DNA of 31,517 nucleotides. Origin: DRQF01 sp964559135. GTDB lineage: Bacteria > Planctomycetota > GCA-002687715 > DRQF01. The stretch covers positions 1 to 31,517 of the forward strand of contig CAZLGG010000041.1 in assembly GCA_964559135.1 (NCBI GenBank), given 5' to 3'. Numbering within the stretch: the stretch's first letter is position 1; each line of letters opens with the position of its first letter. This document shows, one piece after another, positions 23,339 through 31,517 of this stretch. Below the pieces are notes generated by a model. It searched no databases and was not told where the DNA came from. It saw nothing but the letters and a program-made list of their open reading frames with translations. The position numbers were made by a program, and so were the translations under genes.

Positions 23339-26300
23339 ATGGCCATCGCGACCAATTCCCCCGCCTACTCCAAGGCCGCACGTTTCGCATTCGTCTCCAG
23401 CCTGCTCTGCTGTGCGGTCTGGCTCTTCGCCGCGGGTTGCGCCGACCATCGGCCGCCGTTTTCGGAATGGCAGTCCGCCGAGAAAGGCGTCATCGCCCAC
23501 GGTGACGAGAGATTCGACACGGCCGCCTATGACGGCGAAAACGGCGCACGGCTCCTGGCGGACCGGAGCTCCGGGTGCATCTCTTGCCACACGGGTGTCG
23601 AGGAACCCCACGGAGGGAGTGTGAGGATCTCCTGCGTCGACTGCCACGGGGGAGACGGCAAGGCTCTCACGGTCGAGGAGGGGCATCCCAAGGCGAGCTT
23701 CCCGGATCGGTGGCCGAAGGGCGGTGCGAATCCCGAGCGTTCCTACACCCTGACGATGAAGGAGAATTGGGACTGGATCCGTTTCGTGAACCCGGGCGAT
23801 CTTCGCGTGGCCCGCACCACGTGCGCCCCCTGTCACGAGAACCACACCCTCAACGTGTCGAAATCGATCATGACCACGGCCTCCCATTTCTGGGCGGTAG
23901 CGGGCTATGCCAACGGCATCGTGTCCGAGAAACGGGCATTCCTGGGCGAGTCGTACAGCCCCGAGGGCCGTCTCCAGCGAGTCAATCACCTCGTGCGCAC
24001 CGAAAACGGGGGCTGGCGAGCACCCACGCCCGCGGAAATCGAAGCCAACAGTTTCAGCTTCGGTCTGCTCCTTCCCTTGCCGCGTTGGGAGATCATGCAG
24101 CCCGGAAACGTCTTCCGCGTCTTCGAGCAGGGCAGCCGTCTCGGCGGCCCCGCGCTCGGCTTCAACGGGGCTCCGATTCCGCTCGTCGGCGTTCCGGACA
24201 AACTGGAGGACGCCGGTCGACCGAACAATCGTCTCTCCGACCGGGGCCTGGGTACCCTCAACCGCGTCGATCTGCCGGTCCTCAACATTCACAAGACCCG
24301 ACTGAACGACCCGTACCTGTCGTTCTTCGGGACGAACGATCAACCGGGCGATTATCGGGGCAGCGGTTGTACGGCGTGCCACATGGTCTACGCGAACGAC
24401 CGTTCGCCGACCCACTCAGGCAAGTATGCCAAGTTCGGCAACCGGGGTCTCACCCGTCCGGACAACCCGGATCCGACGATCCCGAAGGACCAACGAGGTC
24501 ATCCCCTCGAGCACAAGCTCACCTCGGCGATCCCGTCCAGTCAATGCATGGTGTGCCACCATCATCAGCCGAACTCCTTCGTGAACTCCTACTACGGTTT
24601 CACGATGTGGACCTATGATGCCGACGCGGAATTGCTCTTTCCGAGGAAGAAAAGGGATCTCTCCCACGAGGAGTTCGTCCAGCAACTTCTCCGAAACCCG
24701 GAGGAAGCGGCACTCAAGGGCAAGTGGGGCGATCGGGACTTCCTCGACGACTCGGCGGTCACGGTGAACCCGAGGGCCAAGCACACCCAGTTCGCCGACT
24801 ATCACAGCCACGGGTGGATGTTCCGCGCGGCGTTCAAGATGGACCGTAAGGGGAACCTGCTCGACAAGGACGGGAACATCATCTCCTACGACGATCCCGA
24901 CAAGTTCAAGGGCGTCTATCCCCTCGAAGGGATCCAAGGCGAGAACGCGGACTTCTTCAAGCCCGCTTCCGAGCATGTACGCAGGGCCGTGCACCTGAAG
25001 GACATTCACGCCGAGAAGGGGATGCATTGCGTCGATTGTCACTTCACCTACGACGCCCATAACGACGGGAACGTCTACTCGGAGTACCAGGCGGCCGTCG
25101 AGATCCGATGCCAGGACTGTCACGGCACCGTCACGAAGAAGGCGACACTGGGCCCGGCCACGGGACCGGCGGCAAGTTCCCCCGGACATTTCTCGCTCGC
25201 GCCGGAACGGCTGGCGGACCTGAGGACACCCTGGGGCGAGCCCGTCTTCTTCCGGAAGGACAAGAAGATCTTCCAGAGGTCCATGGTCGAGGAAGACCGC
25301 GATCCGTGGGAAGTGAGCCAGGTGAAGGATGCCGTGACTCCCGGGAACCCGCACTACAATCCGAAGGCGGCCTACGCGAAGACGATTCGGAAGGACAATC
25401 GCACGTGGGGCCAATTGGACAGCATGCGAACCGTCGATCTTGCGCACCAGGACAGCAAGATGGAGTGCTACGCCTGTCACACCTCGTGGGTCACCGCGTG
25501 TTTCGGTTGCCATTTGCCCCAAAGGGCCAACATGAAGACGCCCTCCAATCACTTCGAGGGCGACATCCTCAAGAACTACGCCACCTACAATCCCCAGGTC
25601 GTGCGCGACGCGGAATTCCTCTTGGGAGTCTCCGGAAACGTGAAAGGCAACACGATCGCACCGGTGCGGTCCTCGTCCGCCGTGTTGATCTCCTCCGAGG
25701 ACGGTCAGAGGCGTCGCATCTACGGCGCGATCCCGACCATGGGCGCCAACGGCATGTCCAGCCAGCTCTTCAATACCCACTTCCCCCACACGGTGCGCAA
25801 AACGGAGACGCGGACCTGCGACGACTGTCACGTCTCCGAGGCCAACGACAACAACGCTTGGCTGGCTCAAGTCATGCTGCTCGGCACGAATCAGGTGGGG
25901 TATATGGGGCCGAACTGCTGGGTCGGCGCCGGCGAGGACGGGGTCTACGCCGTTCGTACCGCCGAGTGGGCGGAGCCCCAGGCGGTCAAGGGCTCAAAGC
26001 TCCACAGCTTGGCCTACCCCAAGGAGTACGAGAAGTTCGTCGAAGGGGGGCGTATCATTCATGATTTCGAAGAGCATCCGGGTCACGTGCGCTCCTTGCA
26101 GTTGCGCGGCGAGTATCTTTACACGGCCGGCGGCGACAAGGGCGTGGTCGTCTACGACGTGGCCAACGTCTTCAACAAGGACTTCTCCGAGAAGATCGTG
26201 ACCGCTCCCGTGTCGCCCTTGGGCCAGGACATTCACGTCCCGACGGCTTTCGCCGCGGCCGTGGCGCTCCCCATCAACAACAGGACGAGCATGAGCCGGC

Positions 26301-27292
26301 GCGTTCGCGAAGAAAATATGGAGCAGGTCTACACCTACCGCGGTCGCAAGCAGAATCTGCACGAGAGCTACCGCTATCTCTACGTCACCGACCGCTACGA
26401 GGGATTGATTCTCGTGGATGTGGACTGTCTCACTGACGGAGACCCGCAGAACAACTTCATCGAGCGGGTCGTGACCTTCAATCCCGGTGGCGCCCTCGAC
26501 GGCGCCGAGAATCTCGCGGTCGCCGGGACGACGGTCTACGTCTGCTGCAAGAAGGGGCTGGTCGCGGTCGACATCAGCGATCCCTTGGAGCCGCGCATCA
26601 TCGCCGAGGTGCCGGCGCCTCTCATCGTCAATCCGCGGTCCGTCGCCGTTCAGTTCCGTTACGCGTTCGTTTGCGACGACGATGGGGTCAAGGTCGTGGA
26701 CATCACATTCCCCGAGCGGATGAGGTTGGTCCAGGGAGCTGCCGTCTCGATTCCCGATGCCCGTGACATCTACGTGGCCAAGACCTATGGGTATGTGTCC
26801 GCCGGAGCGCAGGGACTCGTGATCCTCGATCTCGAGCGACCGGAATCCCCCACAATCCAGCAGACCTGGAACGCCGGGGGGGCTCTCAACGACCTGAACC
26901 AGGTCAAGATCGCGATGACCAACGACAGCGTCTACGCCTATCTTGCTGACGGGAAGAACGGCCTCAAGGTCGCGGCGATGGTGACACCGGGCGACGGCCC
27001 CAGAAGTCCGTACGGTTGGGCGCCACCACCCATGCCCGAACTCATTGCCTCGTTCCCGGAGTCGCGGCCCGCTCTCGCCATTTCGAAGGCACTGGATCGC
27101 GACCGAGCCGTCGATGAATCAGGCCATCAGATGACCCTGTTCGGGAGGATTGGCGGGCGACCGATGAATCTCGAGGAGATGCGCAGGCTTTACATTCGAG
27201 ATGGCCAAGTGTACAGGGTAAGGAAGCAGCCGCCGACGCCGGTCGTCGCACCGGGCCGGAAAGAGACGGTCGTCTCGTCCGAGCAGCGCTGA
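23339..27292 (+). CDS. Decaheme c-type cytochrome lipoprotein fused to an LVIVD-type beta-propeller
   Basis: The protein has 1317 residues. Residues 1-34 are a lipoprotein signal with lipobox FAAGC (Cys34), so it is membrane-anchored, plausibly on the outer membrane. I count ten CxxCH heme-attachment motifs from residue 80 to 827: CISCH, CVDCH, CAPCH, CTACH, CMVCH, CVDCH, CQDCH, CYACH, CFGCH and CDDCH. They are sparse, with long inserts that could form extra domains. From about residue 915 to 1200 the sequence changes to a beta-propeller with LVIVD-like units: LYTAGGDKGVVVYDVANV, LYVTDRYEGLILVDVD, VYVCCKKGLVAVDISDP, AFVCDDDGVKVVDI and GYVSAGAQGLVILDLERP. The C-terminal ~100 residues are unassigned. 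An AGGAAA box precedes the ATG. Electron transfer across or at the outer membrane is inferred. Confidence 0.9.
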   Translation: MAIATNSPAYSKAARFAFVSSLLCCAVWLFAAGCADHRPPFSEWQSAEKGVIAHGDERFDTAAYDGENGARLLADRSSGCISCHTGVEEPHGGSVRISCVDCHGGDGKALTVEEGHPKASFPDRWPKGGANPERSYTLTMKENWDWIRFVNPGDLRVARTTCAPCHENHTLNVSKSIMTTASHFWAVAGYANGIVSEKRAFLGESYSPEGRLQRVNHLVRTENGGWRAPTPAEIEANSFSFGLLLPLPRWEIMQPGNVFRVFEQGSRLGGPALGFNGAPIPLVGVPDKLEDAGRPNNRLSDRGLGTLNRVDLPVLNIHKTRLNDPYLSFFGTNDQPGDYRGSGCTACHMVYANDRSPTHSGKYAKFGNRGLTRPDNPDPTIPKDQRGHPLEHKLTSAIPSSQCMVCHHHQPNSFVNSYYGFTMWTYDADAELLFPRKKRDLSHEEFVQQLLRNPEEAALKGKWGDRDFLDDSAVTVNPRAKHTQFADYHSHGWMFRAAFKMDRKGNLLDKDGNIISYDDPDKFKGVYPLEGIQGENADFFKPASEHVRRAVHLKDIHAEKGMHCVDCHFTYDAHNDGNVYSEYQAAVEIRCQDCHGTVTKKATLGPATGPAASSPGHFSLAPERLADLRTPWGEPVFFRKDKKIFQRSMVEEDRDPWEVSQVKDAVTPGNPHYNPKAAYAKTIRKDNRTWGQLDSMRTVDLAHQDSKMECYACHTSWVTACFGCHLPQRANMKTPSNHFEGDILKNYATYNPQVVRDAEFLLGVSGNVKGNTIAPVRSSSAVLISSEDGQRRRIYGAIPTMGANGMSSQLFNTHFPHTVRKTETRTCDDCHVSEANDNNAWLAQVMLLGTNQVGYMGPNCWVGAGEDGVYAVRTAEWAEPQAVKGSKLHSLAYPKEYEKFVEGGRIIHDFEEHPGHVRSLQLRGEYLYTAGGDKGVVVYDVANVFNKDFSEKIVTAPVSPLGQDIHVPTAFAAAVALPINNRTSMSRRVREENMEQVYTYRGRKQNLHESYRYLYVTDRYEGLILVDVDCLTDGDPQNNFIERVVTFNPGGALDGAENLAVAGTTVYVCCKKGLVAVDISDPLEPRIIAEVPAPLIVNPRSVAVQFRYAFVCDDDGVKVVDITFPERMRLVQGAAVSIPDARDIYVAKTYGYVSAGAQGLVILDLERPESPTIQQTWNAGGALNDLNQVKIAMTNDSVYAYLADGKNGLKVAAMVTPGDGPRSPYGWAPPPMPELIASFPESRPALAISKALDRDRAVDESGHQMTLFGRIGGRPMNLEEMRRLYIRDGQVYRVRKQPPTPVVAPGRKETVVSSEQR

Positions 27293-27343
27293 ATTCGAAC
27301 CGGGCCTTCCGTCGAAGCCCCGCATGGTGAAGAAGGATCTTGG

Positions 27344-28429
27344 ATGCCCGCTCTTTCGTTTCGCATCATCGGCCCGGATGGGACGACAGGGGAATTCCCC
27401 ATAGCTGACGGCCTGACGATAGGCCGTTCGGACAAGTGTTCGATCACCTTGAATGATCCAAAGGCCTCGGGCAGTCACGCCCGCATCGTGGCCGACGGCG
27501 AGGCCCTTTTCATCGAGGATTCAGGGAGTTCGAATCACACGCTGATTCACAACGGGCCCGTCCTCGAGGAGGGGCAAAAACACCCTCTCGCTCCCGGGAC
27601 GGCTCTTCAGATCGGCGACACGAAACTGGTCGTCATCGTCGTGGGTGAATCGGGTGGCGGGGCCAACAAGACGGTCATGGCAAGTCGCCAGGACTTCGGT
27701 CAGCTTCAGGAAGAGTCCGAGACCCTATCGCCGGGGGAAGATGGGAAACTCAAGTCTCTGGCTGAAGTTGCTGCCTTCAAGACGGCACGGCCACGACTCG
27801 TGATTTGCAACGAGGCGATCCGACGCATCGACGACGTGGACAAGGTGAGTTGGCTCGTCGGCCGAAGCGACGAATCCGCAAACTGCGTCATCGAGCATCA
27901 GTCCGTCTCCGGAAGCCACGCGAGGATCATTTTCGCGAATCGGCGCTTCTTCATCGAAGATCTCGGGAGCCGGAACGGGACCTACGTCAACGGCGAGAAG
28001 CTCGCCCCGTCGTCTCGGATGCCGCTCGAACCCGAGGCCAGCCTGCGCTTCGGGGGCGTGGAGGCGCTCTTCGTCCTGGACACGGACAAGGAGGGGCGCA
28101 ATCTTGCGGCAAAGCCTTATGAGAAGGCGGTGGACTATCTCGTCCACGAAGGCACGATCACTCGCCTTCAGGCGGAGGAAGTCGTTCACGCCGCGGCCGA
28201 GGAGCATCGGCATCCCGGAGAGGTCTTGCTCGTCAAGGGATATATCCGCATCGATCAGTGGAAGGACGCCTTGAAGAAAGGTGATCTCGTCGTCGTTCGC
28301 AACGTGGCTTCGAATTCCAGTGGGGGTCTCAAGGGACTCCTGGTCCTCGTGGCGGCACTTCTTTTGGTCCTCGTCATCCTTCTGTTGGTCAAGCCCGACC
28401 TCCTGAAGTCGTTGCTCGGAGGGGGGTGA
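27344..28429 (+). CDS. Tail-anchored protein with two FHA domains, embedded in the cytochrome operon
   Basis: The protein has 361 residues and is a shorter paralogue of the FHA protein at 17766. FHA domain 1 (about 4-95) has TIGRSDKCSITLNDPKASGSHARI but an altered NHTLIHNG loop; FHA domain 2 (about 148-250) is canonical with SGSHARIIFA and DLGSRNGTYVNGEK. The linker holds a lone NKTVMAS threonine. Residues ~262-318 (YLVHEGTITRLQAEEVV...GEVLLVKGYI.IDQWKDAL) look like the small helical N-terminal (MshEN/GspE-N-like) modules in secretion ATPases. A membrane helix (about 331-352) ends the protein. It starts 51 bases after the decaheme gene, with an AAGGAT box, and its stop overlaps the next cytochrome start. 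Its job in this operon is unknown; phosphothreonine-dependent control or assembly is an inference. Confidence 0.87.
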   Translation: MPALSFRIIGPDGTTGEFPIADGLTIGRSDKCSITLNDPKASGSHARIVADGEALFIEDSGSSNHTLIHNGPVLEEGQKHPLAPGTALQIGDTKLVVIVVGESGGGANKTVMASRQDFGQLQEESETLSPGEDGKLKSLAEVAAFKTARPRLVICNEAIRRIDDVDKVSWLVGRSDESANCVIEHQSVSGSHARIIFANRRFFIEDLGSRNGTYVNGEKLAPSSRMPLEPEASLRFGGVEALFVLDTDKEGRNLAAKPYEKAVDYLVHEGTITRLQAEEVVHAAAEEHRHPGEVLLVKGYIRIDQWKDALKKGDLVVVRNVASNSSGGLKGLLVLVAALLLVLVILLLVKPDLLKSLLGGG

Positions 28430-30558
28430 TGACCGTGCGAAGCCTGTTTCTGCTCTCGGCTCTCCTGTGCATGCCGTTCACTTGGTCGAGTCGGCCCGAG
28501 GGCTCAGTGGCCCCCAAGGAGCCGACCATCTTTCCCCATGGGCGGCATGTGCCCGAGGAGTGGTACGAGGGGAAGGCCGAGGTGGCCAGGGATTGCCGTG
28601 GGTGCCACGATTGGTCCAAGAAGACCGGGGAGGGGCGACTCCTCGAACCCGAATCCACCTGCAAGTTTTGTCACGTTTCGGTGGAAACAGGCCCCGGCAA
28701 AGGCACACCTTCCCTCAGCACGTCCCCGACGACGCTTGCCGGAATCCGCGAGGCCGCCCGCAAGTTTCCGAGTTTTCGCCACGAAGATCATTTGGTCGAC
28801 GGGATGGATTGCCGAGCTTGCCATTGGGATCCCAACTACGAGCATCTCCCCGCGTCTCAGCGAGAACTCGACACGATCTGGATCCCATCAGGGTTCGGAA
28901 CTTGCCTCGAATGTCACGACCCTGGGAAACGCGGCGGTCGTTTCGCTCGCTTCAATGATCTCGCCCAGAAGGACGGCGCGGGAAAGCGATTCCGTGACGC
29001 CTTGAATTCCATGCCGAGCATGGAACACGCAGCCAGCGACATCTTGAAGTTCCGTCACAAGGACCACCTGGAAACGGCAGGTCTCTCCGATCCGAGGTCC
29101 TGCGACGCCTGTCACGCGGCGACGAAGCAGGCGACGGCCGAGCTCGGCGCGAACACCTTCGGGGTGACGTCGTGCGCGGAATGCCATCGCGATGCCGCCA
29201 CCCGTGGATTGAAAGTCTCGACCTCGATGCGTCGCCTCGAAAGCGGTGCCGATCTGTCATTTCATCACGTCGACCATCAGAACAAAGAGGCCCTCGACAA
29301 GTCCAAGACCTTGAAGGCTCAGGGGTGCATGGCGTGTCACGCCTATCTCCCGGGGTCATCCACGGGAGACTATCCGGTCCGACAGGATCTCAGATTGGAC
29401 ACGTTCGCGGGTTGCAGTGACTGCCACCGGAAGGAGGACGTTCGGGGCAAGGAAAGCGGGACGACGTTTCGCGAAATCAAGGATCACGGGGACATCGGCG
29501 CCAAGCCGAAGGACAAGAACGCTTGCGTGGCCTGCCACGATCCGTCCCGGCTCGTGACTTGGGAGACGAACCGGCGAGAGGACGTCGCGGACCGCCGCCG
29601 GCCCGCGGAATTCGTCATCACGCGGCAGGCCCATCCCCACATCACGGGAGAGGCGCCGAAGGGCAAGTGCGCCGACTGCCATCTCGCTCGGATCCCCGCC
29701 ATCCGATCGCGCATCCAGAAGAAACGCTTCTCGCACGCTTCTCACCTCCCCAAGGACAATCCCGGTTTTCAGGACTGCCTTCTCTGTCACGGTTCGGCAG
29801 ACGGGGCTCCTCTCAGCCGCATGGAGTTTTCGCTCGGCGACTCGGTGACGACCTACCGCACCGACGTCTGCATGAGCTGTCACAAGGGGGTGAAGGGGGA
29901 GGAGATCGAGACGCCGACCTTCACGGAGGATCGCAGATCCGTCGTCCGATTCGATCACTTGGATCACGTTCGGCTGAAGGACGCCAATCCGGACGCCAAC
30001 GCTTGCACAGTCTGTCACGAATCCGTTGCGCAGCCGGATTCGGAAAGACGCGAATTCGCTTACGCCAAGGGCGTCAAGGATTGTCGGGCCTGCCACGATC
30101 ACCACAAGACCGAGTGGGCGGTGCGAACCGGAGGCGGCCCCGAGCATCCTCATGTGGATGGTCCATACGTGGATGCTTGCGTGGAGTGTCACGAGACCCA
30201 CGACGGCCACATCCCGGTTCCCGATCAGAAATACGACCTCGAGATGTATACGGTGACGGGATTGGTCGGCCGACAGTTCCACCCCGACCCGTCGCAGAAG
30301 AAGTGTTCGGTCTGCCATGTGGTGGCGCCGACGGGCCTCAGGGCCGACTACCCTGTCGCCGGCAAGTACGAGCGTGTGGGGTATCGCACAAAGAAGGAGT
30401 TTCACCAGAAGATCATGAAAACGCAGGAGCCGTGTTTCGCCTGCCATTGGGCCGACCCGAAGCTCGGAGACCGGCAGGCGATGCGAAGAGCGGAGCGGCT
30501 CGGTCTGCGGCAGCGCGAAGGAAACGACCTCAACGGATTTCCGGGACTCCGCCGATGA
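28429..30558 (+). CDS. Periplasmic 17-heme c-type cytochrome
   Basis: The protein has 709 residues from the ATG at 28429, which overlaps the preceding stop (TGATG); a GTG one codon earlier is possible. A signal peptide (residues 1 to about 22, ending TWSS) directs export; I see no lipobox. I count seventeen CxxCH motifs between residues 56 and 669, about one per 36 residues, including CRGCH, CKFCH, CDACH, CMACH, CVACH, CMSCH, CVECH and CFACH. Before many of them is an F-x-H-x-x-H pattern (FRHEDH, FRHKDH, FHHVDH, FSHASH, FDHLDH) that probably supplies distal histidine ligands for bis-His hemes. Such spacing suggests a long wire-like cytochrome. It probably carries electrons across the periplasm between the membrane protein that follows and the outer-membrane decaheme protein. 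Confidence 0.92.
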   Translation: MTVRSLFLLSALLCMPFTWSSRPEGSVAPKEPTIFPHGRHVPEEWYEGKAEVARDCRGCHDWSKKTGEGRLLEPESTCKFCHVSVETGPGKGTPSLSTSPTTLAGIREAARKFPSFRHEDHLVDGMDCRACHWDPNYEHLPASQRELDTIWIPSGFGTCLECHDPGKRGGRFARFNDLAQKDGAGKRFRDALNSMPSMEHAASDILKFRHKDHLETAGLSDPRSCDACHAATKQATAELGANTFGVTSCAECHRDAATRGLKVSTSMRRLESGADLSFHHVDHQNKEALDKSKTLKAQGCMACHAYLPGSSTGDYPVRQDLRLDTFAGCSDCHRKEDVRGKESGTTFREIKDHGDIGAKPKDKNACVACHDPSRLVTWETNRREDVADRRRPAEFVITRQAHPHITGEAPKGKCADCHLARIPAIRSRIQKKRFSHASHLPKDNPGFQDCLLCHGSADGAPLSRMEFSLGDSVTTYRTDVCMSCHKGVKGEEIETPTFTEDRRSVVRFDHLDHVRLKDANPDANACTVCHESVAQPDSERREFAYAKGVKDCRACHDHHKTEWAVRTGGGPEHPHVDGPYVDACVECHETHDGHIPVPDQKYDLEMYTVTGLVGRQFHPDPSQKKCSVCHVVAPTGLRADYPVAGKYERVGYRTKKEFHQKIMKTQEPCFACHWADPKLGDRQAMRRAERLGLRQREGNDLNGFPGLRR

Positions 30559-31517
30559 ATCTCAGCCTGTTGAAATCGGTTCACGGTTTGATCGCCGTCC
30601 TGATCTGCGCGGGCTTCGTTGCCTGGCTCGTCGCCTCAGGTGCGGCGCCGGGAGCACGGGAGGGCTCGGACGTCGTCTTCATGCTCACGAGCGGGTGGTT
30701 CGCATTTGCGTTTATGATCGTCGCATGCCTCTATTCGGCTCGTAAGTACATGCACAAGCTGGGGTACTCTCCCGAGCTCAAGGTGCGTGTGCAGCCGGGA
30801 GCGATCGAGCGATGCGAATCGAAGTTGAACGAGATCCGCAGGCGCATCACCAAGGGATTTCTCAAGACCGAGGACGAAGTGACCGAGCTTGCCGAGAGGG
30901 TGCTGAAGGAGACCGGCGTCGGGCGTGTCATGCGGATTCAGGTCGAAACCGACTCGTCGGGCGGAATCACACTGAAGACCCGTCCGCCGGAACGTTTGGG
31001 CAGGATGCTCGGCTGGCTCCAGGCTCACGCCTATTATGGCCTGTTCTCGGGCGTCCTCGTCTTCTTGCACGGGGCCGGGAGTCTCCAGTCTCCGATGGGC
31101 GTGCTCCTCAATGTCCTCACGGCTCTCGTGATCCTCACGGGCGTCGTCGGGATTTTCCTTTTTGCGGTGGGCCCCACATGGCTGACCCGTTCCGAGAAGT
31201 CGGACATGAACTTCGAGGATGTGTTCGTGCTCCACGCAAGCCTCGGGGAGAAGATCGCCGCCGTCGAAGCCAAATTCGACGAAGCTTCGCCGTTGCGCGG
31301 AACCGTCACGAAAGCGAGAAGCGCCCGCCGCCCGTCGGATCTGTCCAAGATTCTGGACGCCACGCTTCGAACGGAGGAGGGAGAGAAGAATGCCGCGCTT
31401 CTCCAGGATCTGATGGTCTTGATCGGGCAAAGGCTACGCGCGCGCCAGAGTCTGCAGCATCTCATGCGCATCAGGTTCTGGATGAACATCTGGCGGGCGA
31501 TCCATGTCCCCGCATCG
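30555..31517 (+). CDS. Integral membrane protein, probable heme b quinol-side partner of the cytochromes (C-terminus cut by window edge)
   Basis: The visible part is 321 residues from an ATG at 30555 that overlaps the cytochrome stop (ATGA). Membrane segments are at about 9-28, 43-62, 158-175 and 180-203. A soluble, charged segment lies between the second and third (about 70-155). Histidines fall where heme b ligands would be expected: His158 and His172 are 14 residues apart in HAYYGLFSGVLVFLHGAG, His10 lies in the first helix, and the visible C-terminus (WRAIHVP) begins another helix with His317. This resembles cytochrome b561/ferric-reductase-like membrane anchors paired with multiheme cytochromes. 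It would pass electrons between quinol and the periplasmic 17-heme protein. Heme binding is inferred; the remaining helices lie beyond the window. Confidence 0.7.
   Translation, partial: MNLSLLKSVHGLIAVLICAGFVAWLVASGAAPGAREGSDVVFMLTSGWFAFAFMIVACLYSARKYMHKLGYSPELKVRVQPGAIERCESKLNEIRRRITKGFLKTEDEVTELAERVLKETGVGRVMRIQVETDSSGGITLKTRPPERLGRMLGWLQAHAYYGLFSGVLVFLHGAGSLQSPMGVLLNVLTALVILTGVVGIFLFAVGPTWLTRSEKSDMNFEDVFVLHASLGEKIAAVEAKFDEASPLRGTVTKARSARRPSDLSKILDATLRTEEGEKNAALLQDLMVLIGQRLRARQSLQHLMRIRFWMNIWRAIHVPAS

Noticed and set aside
22526..25870. Two long minus-strand frames (629 and 484 codons) antisense to the barrel and decaheme genes
   Set aside because: They mirror GC-rich codon structure of genes with CxxCH motifs and signal peptides; no domain is recognisable in them.
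26537..26560. Extra heme motif in the propeller (VYVCCKKG)
   Set aside because: The adjacent cysteines are not arranged as CxxCH and lie within a propeller blade; not counted as a heme site.

Overview
The window is GC-rich, densely coded bacterial DNA, most likely one scaffold of a metagenome-derived genome because it contains a 100-N gap with identical 55-bp flanks. Several features together suggest a Planctomycetota-like or similar Gram-negative lineage: a secreted FG-GAP repeat protein, a secreted hydrolase with thrombospondin-type calcium repeats, two tail-anchored double-FHA proteins, a sulfatase-fold protein with a HEAT-like tail, and very large multiheme cytochromes. That placement is an inference; no rRNA, tRNA or phylogenetic marker gene is present. 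I see no CRISPR array, insertion sequence or phage gene.

Layout. Positions 1-3788 hold a partial, active-site-degenerate sulfatase-fold protein (-), mazG (+) and a secreted helical-repeat protein (-). Positions 3789-4358 are non-coding, with two 84-bp hairpin-forming repeats and the assembly gap. Positions 4359-9537 (-) hold an overlapping pair of secreted proteins: a large alpha/beta-hydrolase and an FG-GAP protein. The hydrolase's signal peptide is cut from its probable start codon by a G9 homopolymer. Positions 9739-14065 (-) hold a tight four-gene operon: E1-alpha and E1-beta of a 2-oxoacid dehydrogenase, an E2-like protein whose catalytic core is replaced by a left-handed beta-helix (hexapeptide) acyltransferase, and a polysaccharide-deacetylase-like protein. 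Positions 14206-19250 hold mixed genes: a LolA-like secreted protein, a helical protein of unknown function, an RNHCP zinc-ribbon protein, the queuosine precursor transporter YhhQ, and a double-FHA tail-anchored protein. Positions 19266-21233 (-) encode a probable lipoprotein with two GlcG/HbpS-like domains.

From 21494 to the right edge (+) lies an operon that looks like an extracellular or trans-envelope electron-transfer conduit. It encodes an outer-membrane beta-barrel, a decaheme c-type cytochrome lipoprotein fused to an LVIVD-type beta-propeller, a second double-FHA tail-anchored protein, a 17-heme c-type cytochrome, and a membrane protein with histidine-bearing helices that probably binds heme b (cut by the window end). 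The proposed order of electron flow is quinone pool, membrane heme b protein, 17-heme protein, decaheme/barrel, then the outside.

The two most interesting systems are the E1/E1/lipoyl-hexapeptide/deacetylase operon, which could acylate a surface sugar directly from acyl-lipoyl without CoA, and the cytochrome conduit with a phosphothreonine-reading FHA protein built into it.
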